Counted from the first letter of the stretch, positions 6,710-15,825 are shown. The stretch is 64,000 nucleotides of DNA from Acidimicrobiales bacterium (GCA_034521975.1 JAXHLR010000003.1:248001-312000), one strand, 5' to 3'. A program made the numbers and translations. The notes: generated from the sequence alone by a model not told the origin.

Positions 6710-7974
6710 CGGGCCGCCCGCAACACGGCTTCGCGGAAGACCCCGAGGGCGACCAGCACCGGGTCGAGCGGCTCACCGTCGTGCCAGGTGGCCACGGCGA
6801 TCCCCCGGGCACGCAGGTCTCGGCGGGTCCGCGCCCGAGTCTGCTCCCAGAGTCGCACGGCGATCTCGCCCCGCCTGCCCGGTGGAGGCTCCACGAACGC
6901 CTCGGGCGAGACCTCGATCACCGCGACGTCGAGCCCACGGGCCCGCATCGTGGCGATGGCGTCGATCCCCTGGGGATCGACGAGGGGCGACAGGGCGATC
7001 ACCATCGCCTGGCGAGGCAGTGCCCGCACCGGCAACACGTCGATCGTCTTGTTCGCCGCCGTGGCAAAGAACTCGGTGTCGATCAGCGTCTCCACCACCC
7101 GGTAGAGCTGGGCGGTGCCTCCTCCGGGCTTCACCCAGCGCATCACGCCACCGAGGTCGACCAGACCGATCCGATCGTTCGCCGATGTGTAGCGCGCAGC
7201 CAGGGCTCCGGCGACCTCGACGCTGCGGCGCAACGTGCTGGCGTAGCGGTCGCCGACCGTCACGAAGGTGTCGAGGAACAGCACCACCTCACCGCTGCGC
7301 TCGGGATTGCGGTCGTCGACCCACAGCTCCTGGTGCCGAGCCGAGATCCGCCAGTTCACGTCACGGGCCCGATCACCGGCGACCATCGGCCGGGTGTCGG
7401 CGAACTCGATGCCGTCGCCCCGCTGGCGGGATCGGTGCACCCCGGGAATCGTCCGCAACGATCGGGGCGACAACAGGTTCCGCAACGTCGCCTCGCGGGG
7501 CATGGCCCGCAACGGGGCCGTGGCGGCCGTGGTCTGTCGGCGGAACATGCCCGCACGGTCGGTGGCGGTGAGCTCGAGCCGCACCGGAGGGATCGCACCC
7601 CAGTGCGCCACATGGAGGGTGCGGGTGACCGTCACCGCAGCAACGCCGACCATGACCTCGAACCGCGGCGCGTCGTCGACCAGGTCGAGCCCGCTCGGCA
7701 CCTGCAACAACCCCTGGACCCGGCCCCGAGTACCGTCACCGGTCAGGGTCGCGGTGAGGGTGACCCGTTCGTCCTGCAGGACCCGGTCGGGGGACACGAC
7801 CAGGGTGGTGCCGACCGTCGGCGGACGCGCCCCCACCAGCGCGACGAGCGCCACGGCCAGGAACGGGAACGCGACCACCGCCGGCTCCGGACGTTGCACC
7901 ACCGCAGCGGCGAACAGCGCGGGCACCCCGATCAGGATCGAACCGACCAGACGCGGGGTGGCCGCGGCGCTCAC
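6706..7974 (-). CDS. DUF58 domain-containing protein
   Basis: A 422-residue protein with two N-terminal membrane helices (about 8-50), a beta-rich region, then the DUF58 core GDGIEFADTRPMVAGDRARD-VNWRISAR (about 215-245) and a VWA-like domain beginning EVVLFLDTFVTVGD. DUF58 proteins (COG1721) work with MoxR AAA+ ATPases in envelope or complex-assembly functions. The GTG at 7974 overlaps the moxR stop (GTGA, 7971-7974), so translation depends on the frameshifted moxR upstream. The C-terminus overlaps the next gene by ATGA. Operon order: DUF4129 protein, small membrane protein, MoxR, DUF58, membrane protein. Confidence 0.85.
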   Translation of the reverse strand: MSAAATPRLVGSILIGVPALFAAAVVQRPEPAVVAFPFLAVALVALVGARPPTVGTTLVVSPDRVLQDERVTLTATLTGDGTRGRVQGLLQVPSGLDLVDDAPRFEVMVGVAAVTVTRTLHVAHWGAIPPVRLELTATDRAGMFRRQTTAATAPLRAMPREATLRNLLSPRSLRTIPGVHRSRQRGDGIEFADTRPMVAGDRARDVNWRISARHQELWVDDRNPERSGEVVLFLDTFVTVGDRYASTLRRSVEVAGALAARYTSANDRIGLVDLGGVMRWVKPGGGTAQLYRVVETLIDTEFFATAANKTIDVLPVRALPRQAMVIALSPLVDPQGIDAIATMRARGLDVAVIEVSPEAFVEPPPGRRGEIAVRLWEQTRARTRRDLRARGIAVATWHDGEPLDPVLVALGVFREAVLRAAR

Positions 7975-8970
7975 GCTCGCTCGGGACCGGTGACGAGCGG
8001 GTCCTCGGCCCGCGGAGTCGGCACGACCTCGAGGATCCTGGCGATCACCTCGTCTCCGGCGACGCCGCGCACCCACAGCTCGGGACGCAGGATGACCCGG
8101 TGCGCCAGCGCGGGGATCGCGATCGACTGGACGTCGTCGGGGGTCACGTAGTCGCGGCCATCGAGGCCGGCGACGGCCCGGGCCAGCTTCACCAGCGCGA
8201 GCGACCCCCGGGGACTGGCACCGGTCTGCAGCTGCGAGTCGATCCGGGTCGCGGTGACGAGGGCGGTCACGTACTCGATGATCGGCTCCGCCACGTGCAC
8301 CGTCTCGATCGCCTGCTGCATCGCCAGCAACGTGGGGCGGTCGACGACCTCGGACAGCTCGACCTCATCGGTCCGGCGGCCGATGCGGCGCCGGAGGATC
8401 TCCCGCTCGGACGGCTCATCGGGGTACCCGATGCCCACCCGGAGCAGGAACCGGTCGACCTGGGCCTCGGGCAAGCGGGTAGGTGCCCTCGAACTCCACC
8501 GGGTTCTGGGTGGCGAGGACGAGGAACGGCGCCGGCAGTCGGTGGGTCGTTCCGTCGATGCTGACCTGGCGCTCGGCCATCGCCTCGAGCATCGCTGCCT
8601 GGGTCTTGGGTGGTGCCCGGTTGATCTCGTCGCCGAGCACGAGGTTGGCGAAGATCGGCCCCGGCCGGAACTGGAACTCGGTCCGCGAGGGGTCCCAGAT
8701 CGACGACCCGGTGACATCGGCGGGCATCAGGTCCGGGGTGAACTGGATGCGAGCCATCTCCACGCCGGTGACCTGGGCCAGCGACCGGGCGAGCAGCGTC
8801 TTGGCCAGACCCGGCAGATCCTCGATCAGCACGTGGCCGTCGGCCAGCCACCCGGCCAGGACCAGCCGGATGGCGTCGCGCTTGCCGATGATCGCCCGCT
8901 CGACCTCGACGGTGACGGCGTCGCCCAGGCGTGCGAGATCGGCCAGCGACAGCTGCGGCTCATCGGTCAT
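7971..8970 (-). pseudogene. MoxR-family AAA+ ATPase, frameshifted
   Basis: A MoxR ATPase in two frames. The first (from ATG 8970) runs through the P-loop (LIEDLPGLAKTLLARSLAQV), FTPDLMPADVTGSSIWD, LVLGDEINRAPPKTQAAMLE and LATQNPVEFEGTYPL, then goes out of phase. The second frame carries the rest: PEAQVDRFLLRVGIGYPDE, the GASPRGSLALVKLARA sensor-2 region and the C-terminus at 7971. The coding strand reads CCGCTTGCCCGAG where CCG CTG CCC GAG would restore LPEAQ, so one extra base (8473 or 8474 on the plus strand) causes the shift. The span is 1000 nt, one more than a whole number of codons. Corrected, it encodes 332 residues, normal for MoxR. Sequencing error and real inactivation are both possible. 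Confidence 0.85.
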
Positions 8971-9412
8971 CGGAGCGCTCCAGTTCGTCGAGGATGTCTG
9001 CGAGGGCGTCGAGCACCTCGTCTTCGGTCGGATCACCACGGGGGAGGCGATCGGAGATGTCGACGGCGATCGTCTGCTCGATCCGGTGACCCAGCCGTGA
9101 TCGGGCCCGGTCGCCGCCGGTGGTCGCCGCGATCAACAGGGCGTCCCACTCGCGGAGGGCGGCGACACCACTCGTGGCAGGAGGATCGTGGGGCTCGCCG
9201 GCCCACAGCGGCGGAACTCGCGACAACACCCCCTCGTGGGAGCTGGTGACGTTCATGAGCAGCTGGAGCACCGCCAGCGCGGCGAGGACGAGGACGGTTG
9301 CGACCACCGACAGCTCCCGTTGGTCGTCGGAGCTCACGGTCCGATCGATGATCAGCACCATGCCTGCACCCACGATGACGAAGGTGGCGAGCGAGCGGAT
9401 CAGAGAGCCCAC
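8960..9412 (-). CDS. small membrane protein of the MoxR operon
   Basis: A 150-residue protein with two N-terminal helices (LATFVIVGAGMVLIIDRTV and LSVVATVLVLAALAVLQLLM) and a soluble C-terminal part ending in acidic helices (DEVLDALADILDELE). No family recognised with certainty. GTG at 9412 follows immediately on the stop codon of the DUF4129 gene (TGA-GTG), and its own stop overlaps the moxR start by 11 bp. Such small membrane proteins are common in MoxR-DUF58-DUF4129 clusters. Confidence 0.6.
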   Translation of the reverse strand: MGSLIRSLATFVIVGAGMVLIIDRTVSSDDQRELSVVATVLVLAALAVLQLLMNVTSSHEGVLSRVPPLWAGEPHDPPATSGVAALREWDALLIAATTGGDRARSRLGHRIEQTIAVDISDRLPRGDPTEDEVLDALADILDELERSDDR

Positions 9413-10324
9413 TCAGGACACCCTCGCCGGCCGTTGTCGTGACACGAGGTGGAGCTCGTCGCGCACGGCAACCAGCGCGTCGACCGCGTCCAGCTGGGCG
9501 GTGCGGTCGACCGGGCGGGTGGAGAACATGGCCTCTTCGAACGAGCGGGTGAGTCGGGCGACCGCGGGACCGCTCGCGTCGACGGTCTGCAGGGCCCGAG
9601 CGAGATAGCGCATGGGCGTGTCCGAGGGCATGCGATCCAACCCCGCGAGCACGAAGGCGTCCTCCAGGCGGGCCCAGGCGGCGATCACCGCCTCCCTCGG
9701 ATCGGGATGGCCGCGCAGCGCGTCGATGGCGGAGTCGAGCAGCCCGATGAGGCGATCCCGGCGTTGGCCGATCACCGCATCGGTGTCGTCCTCGTCCTCG
9801 TCACGACGCCGGCCGAGGAGAACGCCGATCAGCGGAACCGCACCCACCGCGACCGCTCCCAACCCGAGCGCGGCGAGCAGCGGCCAACCCGAGGGTGACT
9901 CGACCTCTTCGCCTCCTTCGGCCACCGGTGGGTCGGGTGCCATCTGCTCGGCCGCGTTCAGCTCGAGCGGTTCGCCTTCGCCGGCGAACTCCCTGGCGAT
10001 CAGCGCGACGACCACGATCAGCACCGCGCCGAGGAGGAACCGCTGTGACACCACCGTCCGGTCGGAGGTCCCCCGATTCCGGAAGTGGGAGATGATGAGC
10101 AACACGGTCACGACCAGCCCCAGGAGCGTCAGGGTGACGATCACCCCGTCGATCCACACCTCGGGCACCCAGGTCTGGGGTATGTCGTGATCGTCGTCGA
10201 GGCTGCCGGAGCGACCGGCGAGCACGGCAACAGCCAGCACCGCCACCAGCGTGGCCACCGCGGCGATCGCCATGGGCGCGACGCCGCGCCGTGAGCGTGC
10301 GGGACGGCTCGGGGACGGTTCCAC
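9413..10324 (-). CDS. DUF4129 domain-containing membrane protein
   Basis: A 303-residue protein with an N-terminal helix (MAIAAVATLVAVLAVAVLAG), further helices around 59-77, 92-110 and 146-170, and a cytoplasmic C-terminal DUF4129 domain (HPDPREAVIAAWARLEDAF ... MPSDTPMRYLARAL ... LTRSFEEAMFS). DUF4129 domains typically sit at the end of transglutaminase-like (TgpA) proteins or next to them in MoxR-DUF58 operons; no transglutaminase is present here. The GTG start at 10324 has no ribosome-binding site, but a TACGGT element (10332-10337, minus strand) ends 7 nt before it, so a leaderless operon promoter is likely. Confidence 0.75.
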   Translation of the reverse strand: MEPSPSRPARSRRGVAPMAIAAVATLVAVLAVAVLAGRSGSLDDDHDIPQTWVPEVWIDGVIVTLTLLGLVVTVLLIISHFRNRGTSDRTVVSQRFLLGAVLIVVVALIAREFAGEGEPLELNAAEQMAPDPPVAEGGEEVESPSGWPLLAALGLGAVAVGAVPLIGVLLGRRRDEDEDDTDAVIGQRRDRLIGLLDSAIDALRGHPDPREAVIAAWARLEDAFVLAGLDRMPSDTPMRYLARALQTVDASGPAVARLTRSFEEAMFSTRPVDRTAQLDAVDALVAVRDELHLVSRQRPARVS

Positions 10325-10390
10325 CGGGCCTACCGTAGGTCAGGTGCGCTCGTGGCTCCGCGTGCCCCCACCGGGGCGGAACCTCGTCGA

Positions 10391-11233
10391 CTAGGGCAGG
10401 ACGGCGTCGGTCGGCAACGCCACGATGCCGGTGGCACCCAGCTCGCGCAGCGCCCCGAGCTTGGCCCACAGCTCGCTGCGCTTCACCACCAGGTGCGCGG
10501 CCACCAGGTCGTCACGCTCGGACAGCGGCAACACGGTGGGCGAAGCCAACCCCGGGAACAGTGCCGTCAGCTCCTCGAGGCGCTCGGGCGGCAGGTGGAG
10601 CAGCAAGTACTGACGCTGGCGCGCGTCGAGCGCGGCGCCGATGCGCAGCTCGAGGTCGGCCAGCGCCTCGGCTCCGTCGACGGAGCGGACGAACCGGGCT
10701 TGGCACTTCTGCATCTCGGCGACGACCCGCAGGCGGTTGCGAGCGAGGCTGGCCCCGGTCTCGCGCAGGTCGACGATGGCGTCGGCCATCCCGGCCGCGC
10801 ACACCCCTTCGAGCGCTCCGCCCATCGGTACGACGGTGACCTCGACACCTTGGTCGGCGAACCACCGTCGGGTCACCTCTGGCATGTGGGTCGCGACGAT
10901 CGCACCCTCGAAGTCGCCGACGTCGCGGCGCTGGTCGTCGTCGCGAGCGGCCATCACCAGGTCGGAGCGGGCGAAACCCAGGTCGGCGGCCGGCCACCCG
11001 TCGAGCTCGAACTCGAGGGCGATGTCGGTGGAGATGAAGGCGGCCGCGAGCTGACCGGCCCGCAACCAGGCGGCAGCATCACGCGGGCGCATCTCGATGA
11101 ACTCGAGACCCTCGACGGTGGCCCTCGCATCGGAGCCCCGGAACATGGTGGTCGAGAACCCGGCGTGGTCCAGCAGGGTCAGGCACTCGTCGCGGAGCCT
11201 TCCCCGTGAGGGCAGGCCGACTCGGGTGGTCAT
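10391..11233 (-). CDS. hisG: ATP phosphoribosyltransferase, long form
   Basis: A 280-residue HisG catalysing the first step of histidine synthesis (ATP plus PRPP to phosphoribosyl-ATP). Recognisable parts: VGLPSRGRLRDECLTLLDHA at the N-terminus, the domain I/II region with FARSDLVMAARDD, the PRPP-loop equivalent AGMADAIVDLRETGASL, and a C-terminal ACT-like regulatory domain (residues about 195-280), which makes this the self-sufficient long form needing no HisZ. The ATG at 11233 overlaps the hisE stop (ATGA, 11230-11233). The MTTRVGLPSRG start excludes a longer upstream extension. Confidence 0.93.
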   Translation of the reverse strand: MTTRVGLPSRGRLRDECLTLLDHAGFSTTMFRGSDARATVEGLEFIEMRPRDAAAWLRAGQLAAAFISTDIALEFELDGWPAADLGFARSDLVMAARDDDQRRDVGDFEGAIVATHMPEVTRRWFADQGVEVTVVPMGGALEGVCAAGMADAIVDLRETGASLARNRLRVVAEMQKCQARFVRSVDGAEALADLELRIGAALDARQRQYLLLHLPPERLEELTALFPGLASPTVLPLSERDDLVAAHLVVKRSELWAKLGALRELGATGIVALPTDAVLP

Positions 11234-11508
11234 CGGCGGCGATCCTCCAGCACGGTCATGACATCGGACAGCGGAACCCCTGCCGAGACCAATCCGACGA
11301 GCAGGTGGTAGATGACATCGGCGGCCTCCTCGGCGGTGCGCTGCGGCGACTGCTCGGACCGACCCAGCTCGAGGCACAGTTCGAAGGCCTCTTCCATGAT
11401 CTTGCGCTGGATGCGTTCGGGGTCGGCCAACAGCTCGGCCGTGTAGGAGCCAATGGGCGGCTCGTCGCGACGGGACCGCAACACCGCTTCGAGATCGTCG
11501 AGAAGCAC
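11230..11508 (-). CDS. hisE: phosphoribosyl-ATP pyrophosphohydrolase
   Basis: A 92-residue MazG-like HisE, second enzyme of histidine synthesis, converting phosphoribosyl-ATP to phosphoribosyl-AMP. Diagnostic helices: SYTAELLADPERIQRKIMEE followed by AFELCLEL and EEAADVIYHLLVGLVSAGV, with the acidic metal-binding EE and EEAAD motifs. GTG at 11508 is the only plausible start. It is coupled to hisG by a 4-bp overlap, an arrangement common in actinobacteria. Other his genes are not in the window. Confidence 0.92.
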   Translation of the reverse strand: MLLDDLEAVLRSRRDEPPIGSYTAELLADPERIQRKIMEEAFELCLELGRSEQSPQRTAEEAADVIYHLLVGLVSAGVPLSDVMTVLEDRRR

Positions 11509-11550
11509 GTGCCGACGCTAGTTGGTCAGCACCCGCACCCAGAAGCCCGA

Positions 11551-12285
11551 TCAGACACCGATGAGCTCGAAGGAGATCGCCAGTTCGGTACCAAGGCCTT
11601 TACCGCCGGCGTGAGCGAAGCCCTCGAGCATGGCTCGGGTGTCGACCGCCTCGCCGAGGCCGTCGAGGTAGGCGCGGTGCGCTTGCAGCGATGCCACTCC
11701 GGTGTCGAGGTGCCCGGTGACGTCGACAGCATGGGTCGGCGTGCCGGTGGCGGAGACCGCGACCCAGCGGACACCGTTCCAGGGTTCGAGTCCCTGATCG
11801 ACCAGGTCGGTGAACACCCAGCGGTTGCCGGCGTCGCGGGCAGCGTCCAGCACGGCCAGCCCCAGATTGCGGTGGTCGGCCATGTTCAGCATCGCGTCGC
11901 CCGACCCTCCGCCGAAGGTCAGCCCGTGGTTGATCGTCACGATGATGTCGGGGCGGTGACGGCGGATGACCCCCGCCAGCAGGCGTCGGAGCGCGAGCCC
12001 GTACTCGATCACACCGTCGGCCAACCCCAGGAACTCGACGTGGTCGACTCCGACCAGGGCGGCGGCGTTGCGCTGCTCGACCTCGCGCAGGGGGCCCGCT
12101 TCATCGGGTGGGACGCCGTCGATGCCGGCCTCTCCGCTGGTGGCCAGGACGTAGCCGACCTGCTTGCCCTCACCGGTCCAGTGGGCCACAGCCATCGAGA
12201 TCCCGTACTCGATGTCGTCGGGGTGGGCGACGACGGCCAGGCAGCGGTCCCAGTCGTCGGGCAGGGGCTCCAGCGAAGCTGCCAT
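11551..12285 (-). CDS. PIG-L/LmbE-family deacetylase
   Basis: A 244-residue zinc-dependent N-acetylglucosaminyl deacetylase-like protein. The zinc motif AHPDDIEYG is at about 20-28, and the third ligand lies in MADHRNLG (about 136-143). The family includes MshB and Mca of mycothiol metabolism, BshB and LmbE. Position beside inositol-phosphate synthase (13562-14866) makes a mycothiol-related role attractive, but the sequence does not single out MshB, and a different GlcNAc-type substrate is possible. ATG at 12285 is the natural start. It is separated by 11 nt from the CoA-transferase stop, so likely the same transcript. Confidence 0.8.
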   Translation of the reverse strand: MAASLEPLPDDWDRCLAVVAHPDDIEYGISMAVAHWTGEGKQVGYVLATSGEAGIDGVPPDEAGPLREVEQRNAAALVGVDHVEFLGLADGVIEYGLALRRLLAGVIRRHRPDIIVTINHGLTFGGGSGDAMLNMADHRNLGLAVLDAARDAGNRWVFTDLVDQGLEPWNGVRWVAVSATGTPTHAVDVTGHLDTGVASLQAHRAYLDGLGEAVDTRAMLEGFAHAGGKGLGTELAISFELIGV

Positions 12286-12296
12286 CGCGGCCGACG

Positions 12297-13526
12297 CTAC
12301 TCGTTCGGACCCTCCGGGGCCCCCACCACACCGTCGTCGACCAGACCCGCGATGCGGTCGGGGTCGACACCGAGCTCGATGAGGGCCTCACGGGTGTGCT
12401 CACCCACCTCGGGACCAGGGCCGCGGACCTCCGGCGGGGTCGCCGACATCGAAAAGGGTGTGGTCATGGTGCGAAACGGCCCGGCCACGGGATGGTCGAT
12501 CTCGGTGTACATCCCCATGGCCTCGGCCTGGGGATCATCGACCAGGTCGGTCATGTCGGAGACCTTGGCCCAGATCACCCCCGATGCATCGAGACGGGGT
12601 GCCCACTCGTCGAAGGGTCGCCTCGCGAACTCCTCGTCGAGCAGACCGATCAGCTCCTCGTTGTTGCGGAACCGGTCGACCGGGGTGGCGTAGCGCTCGT
12701 CGGTGGCGAGCTCGGGCCGGCCGATCGCCTCGCAGAACCGGTCCCACAAGGTGGGGTCGAACGCGGCCAGGTTCACCCACACCCCGTCGGCGCAGCGGAA
12801 CCGGGTCATGAGTGGGCTGATCGCCTGATTCCGCGCCCGCCGGTTGGGATGGAGCCCGTCGACCAGGGCCACCGACACGTCGCAGCCGATGGTCCACGCC
12901 GCACTACGCATCAGCGCGGTCTCGACCACTTGACCTTCGCCGGTGCGGTCGCGAACCCGCAGCGCGGCCAGGATCGCCGACAGCAGCGCCAGCCCGGTGA
13001 CGTGGTCGCCCTGGCCCGGCCGGAAGGCGTGCGGTGGATCGCCCGGCTCACCGATCAGGCTCATGATGCCGCCACGACCGAAGAAGGCGGTCAGGTCGAA
13101 CCCGATCTTGTCGGCGTCGTCACCGCTGCTGCCGTAGCCGGTGACCAGCGCATAGATCAGCGCGGGGCGCGCGGCGAGCAGCTGATCGGGTCCCAACCCG
13201 AACCGGTCGAGACGGGCCGGCAACAGGTTGGTGATCACGACGTCGGCCTTGGCCGTGAGGTCGTGCACCAGCTCCCCTCCACGGGGATCGGCCAAGTCGA
13301 CGGCGATCGAGCGCTTCCCCCGGTTGTCGAGGTGGAACGGGAAGTCGGTGCGAGGTGCGTCGTCGGGCAGGGTCGGCTGCCGCAGACGGTTGCGCATCGA
13401 GTCGCCCGCGAGCGGCTCCACCTTGAACACGTTGGCGCCCATGTCGGCCATGATCGCCCCCGCGCTCGGACCGGCGACCCAGTTGGCCAGCTCCAGCACG
13501 CAGATGTCGTCGAGCGCTCCCGACAT
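12297..13526 (-). CDS. CaiB/BaiF-family (class III) CoA transferase
   Basis: A 409-residue class III CoA transferase. Visible family motifs: VLELANWVAGPSAGAIMADM and GANVFKVEPLAGD at the N-terminus (the FKVE/KIE signature), NRGKRSIAVDLADPRG, an Asp-containing GFDLTAFFGRGG near 145-155, GLALLSAILAALRVRDRTGE and the C-terminal RCADGVWVNLAAF and GPGPEVGEHT. These enzymes move CoA between carboxylic acids; the acceptor cannot be inferred. ATG at 13526 has a GGGGAG element about 6 nt upstream. It is co-directional with the inositol-phosphate synthase gene 35 bp upstream. Confidence 0.88.
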   Translation of the reverse strand: MSGALDDICVLELANWVAGPSAGAIMADMGANVFKVEPLAGDSMRNRLRQPTLPDDAPRTDFPFHLDNRGKRSIAVDLADPRGGELVHDLTAKADVVITNLLPARLDRFGLGPDQLLAARPALIYALVTGYGSSGDDADKIGFDLTAFFGRGGIMSLIGEPGDPPHAFRPGQGDHVTGLALLSAILAALRVRDRTGEGQVVETALMRSAAWTIGCDVSVALVDGLHPNRRARNQAISPLMTRFRCADGVWVNLAAFDPTLWDRFCEAIGRPELATDERYATPVDRFRNNEELIGLLDEEFARRPFDEWAPRLDASGVIWAKVSDMTDLVDDPQAEAMGMYTEIDHPVAGPFRTMTTPFSMSATPPEVRGPGPEVGEHTREALIELGVDPDRIAGLVDDGVVGAPEGPNE

Positions 13527-13561
13527 GTGGTCTCCCCTCTCTGTCGGGGCGACGTTACCGG

Positions 13562-14866
13562 TCAGGCCTCGGAGTGGGTGACCGGCTCCTCTCCCATCCA
13601 CTCCCGGAGGGTGTTCTTCAGCTTGATCTGCTGGATGAAGATGTCGTGCTCGGGTCCGACCCCGGGATCGGCGGCCTGCGGCGACTTGAAGTAGAAGGAG
13701 AGCCATTCCTGCACCCCGGACTCGCCCGCCCGTGCCGCCAGGTCGAAGAACAGTGCCAGGTCGAGCACCAGCGGGGCGGCAAGGATCGAGTCGCGGCAGA
13801 GGAAGTTGACCTTGATCTGCATGGGGTAGCCCATCCACCCGTAGATGTCGATGTTGTCCCACCCCTCCTTGTTGTCGCCCCGGGGCGGGTAGTAGTTGAT
13901 GCGGACCACGTGGTCGATGTTGCCGTAGAGGTCCTCGTACTCGTCGGGCTGCAGGATCGTGTCGAGGACGCCGAGTTTGGAGACCTCTTTCGACTTGAAG
14001 TTCTCGGGATCGTCGAGCACCTCGCCGTCGCGGTTGCCCAGGATGTTGGTGGAGTACCAGCCCCGGAGCCCGAGCATCCGCGCCTTGAACCCGGGAGCGA
14101 GGATCGTCTTCATGAGGGTCTGGCCGGTCTTGAAGTCCTTGCCGCCGATGGGAACCTGGTTGCGCTCGGACAGCTCGATCATGCACGGCAGGTCGCAGGA
14201 CAGGTTGGGGGCTCCGTTGGCGAAGGGCACCCCGGACTGCAGCGCAGCGTAGGTGTAGATCTGGCTGGGCGAGATCTCGTCGTCGCTGGCCCTGAGGCCG
14301 GCCTCGAAGGCCTCAAGGCTCTGGTGGACCTCGGTCGGTTCGCGGAAGGCCTCGGTCGACGCGCACCACACCATCACCAGACGGTCGCAGCCGTTGTCGA
14401 CGCGGAACTTCTCGATGTCGGCCATCACCGCCTCGGCCAGGTCCCACTTCGACGCGGCCTGCTTGACCCGCGTGCCGTCGAGGCGGCTGACCCATCGCTG
14501 GTCGAACACGGCGTCCATGGCCACAACACCTTCGAGCTCGGCGGAGATGGCAGCCAGGTCACGCTCCTCGAGCACCCCCGCGGTGCGGGCCGCCTCGAGG
14601 GCGTTGGCCGAGATCGGGTCCCAGCCGCCGAAGACCAGATCGTCGAGACCGGCGAGGGGGACGAAGTCGCGGATGAGCGGGTTGCGCCCCTCCGAACGGT
14701 CGCCGAGGCGGACCCTGGCCATCTGGCTGACCGAGCCGATGGGGTCGATGCCCTTCTGGCGGGCGTCGAGGACCCCGGCGATGAACGTCGAGGCGACGGC
14801 ACCAAGTCCGGGGGTGAGGACGCCGAGCTTGCCGGCGGCGGGGGCGATGGAGCGAGGTTCAGGCAT
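13562..14866 (-). CDS. ino1: inositol-3-phosphate synthase
   Basis: A 434-residue myo-inositol-1-phosphate synthase converting glucose-6-phosphate to inositol-3-phosphate with NAD, for phosphatidylinositol lipids and mycothiol. Recognisable: LGVLTPGLGAVASTFIAGVL as the NAD-binding N-terminus, GGWDPISANA, FANGAPNLSCDLPCMIELSE, the catalytic-region Lys cluster in VPIGGKDFKTGQTLMKTILA, and GWYSTNILGNRDGEVLDDP. ATG at 14866 gives MPEPRSIAPAAGKLG; an upstream extension to 14977 crosses the regulatory region and the LysR start and is rejected. The divergent LysR gene begins 71 bp away. Confidence 0.95.
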   Translation of the reverse strand: MPEPRSIAPAAGKLGVLTPGLGAVASTFIAGVLDARQKGIDPIGSVSQMARVRLGDRSEGRNPLIRDFVPLAGLDDLVFGGWDPISANALEAARTAGVLEERDLAAISAELEGVVAMDAVFDQRWVSRLDGTRVKQAASKWDLAEAVMADIEKFRVDNGCDRLVMVWCASTEAFREPTEVHQSLEAFEAGLRASDDEISPSQIYTYAALQSGVPFANGAPNLSCDLPCMIELSERNQVPIGGKDFKTGQTLMKTILAPGFKARMLGLRGWYSTNILGNRDGEVLDDPENFKSKEVSKLGVLDTILQPDEYEDLYGNIDHVVRINYYPPRGDNKEGWDNIDIYGWMGYPMQIKVNFLCRDSILAAPLVLDLALFFDLAARAGESGVQEWLSFYFKSPQAADPGVGPEHDIFIQQIKLKNTLREWMGEEPVTHSEA

Positions 14867-14937
14867 GGCGATGATCAGATCAGCATTCGCGCACCATGTG
14901 CAACCTCTGTTAAGAGATACTGAACTAATCTGCACCG
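14867..14937. promoter_or_regulatory. divergent ino1/LysR control region
   Basis: This 71-bp gap is clearly richer in A+T than its surroundings. TAATCT at 14926-14931 ends 6 nt before the LysR GTG, the spacing of a leaderless -10. The imperfect dyad TTAAGAGATACTGAA has a T-N11-A form usable by LysR regulators, suggesting that the LysR protein controls ino1, itself, or both. Confidence 0.4.
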
Positions 14938-15825
14938 GTGGCCGGCATCGACGACTCGCTTCCCAACCTGAGCACACAACAGCTCGGGTACCTCGTCGCG
15001 GTGAGCCGCTGCGACACCTGGGCCGACGCCGCAGCAGCGGCGGGGGTCAGTCCCTCCGCCCTGTCACAGGGACTCGCCGAGCTGGAACGCCGAATCGGCA
15101 TTCCCCTCTTCGAGCGCCACGGCCGCCGACGGGTGATCGCCTCCGACGCCCGCGAGGTGCTCGCCTACGCCGAGTCGGTCGTGGCCAGGACCCAGGACCT
15201 GGCCAGGTGGGTGGCCGAGCGGCGAGCGGGACGAGTCGGCCAGCTACGGCTCGGCATGATCGACGCCGCCGCGGTCCACCACTTCCCCGAGGTGCTGCGG
15301 CGCTTCCGTCACGAGCGCCCAGAGGTCGACCTGCGCCTCACGGTCGCCCCGTCGGGCACCTTGATCGCCGCCTTGCGCCGGGCCGACCTCGATCTGGTGG
15401 TCTGTGTCGAACCGCCAGCGGCGGTCGACGACCTGTCCTGGAACCCGCTGTTGGTGGAACCCCTGCGGGTGTACGCGCCGGACGAGGCGGTGGCCACACG
15501 CCCACCGCGCGAGTGGGGACCATGGGTGACGTTTCCGATCGGGGCGACGACGCGGGCCCTGATCGCCCGCGCCGTGGCCCGGGCGGGAGCGCCGTTCGAG
15601 GTGGTGGCCGAGTCGCACCAGCCCGATGTGCTCCGCGAGATGGTCGCCCTGGGACTGGGCTGGACGGTGCTGCCGGTCAGCCAGGCCGAGTCGGGAAGCA
15701 ACCCCATGACACCTGCCCGGGTCCGGCCGATCGCCGAGCGCCTGCTCGTCCTCGCCCGCCGGACCGACACCGTCACCGATCCGGCGGCCACCGCCCTGGC
15801 CTCCGCGCTGGCGCACGCGACCTGA
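14938..15825 (+). CDS. LysR-family transcriptional regulator
   Basis: A 295-residue LysR regulator. The N-terminal helix-turn-helix is STQQLGYLVAVSRCDTWADA followed by AAAAGVSPSALSQGLAELER; the effector domain begins about residue 95 with GQLRLGMIDAAAVHHFPEVL. Divergence from ino1 across a short A+T-rich gap is the usual LysR-target arrangement. GTG at 14938 is likely first on a leaderless transcript (TAATCT, 6-nt spacing). Its last 53 bp overlap the 3' end of the convergent DUF222-HNH gene. The ligand is unknown; inositol or a CoA-linked acid are guesses from neighbours only. Confidence 0.88.
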   Translation: MAGIDDSLPNLSTQQLGYLVAVSRCDTWADAAAAAGVSPSALSQGLAELERRIGIPLFERHGRRRVIASDAREVLAYAESVVARTQDLARWVAERRAGRVGQLRLGMIDAAAVHHFPEVLRRFRHERPEVDLRLTVAPSGTLIAALRRADLDLVVCVEPPAAVDDLSWNPLLVEPLRVYAPDEAVATRPPREWGPWVTFPIGATTRALIARAVARAGAPFEVVAESHQPDVLREMVALGLGWTVLPVSQAESGSNPMTPARVRPIAERLLVLARRTDTVTDPAATALASALAHAT

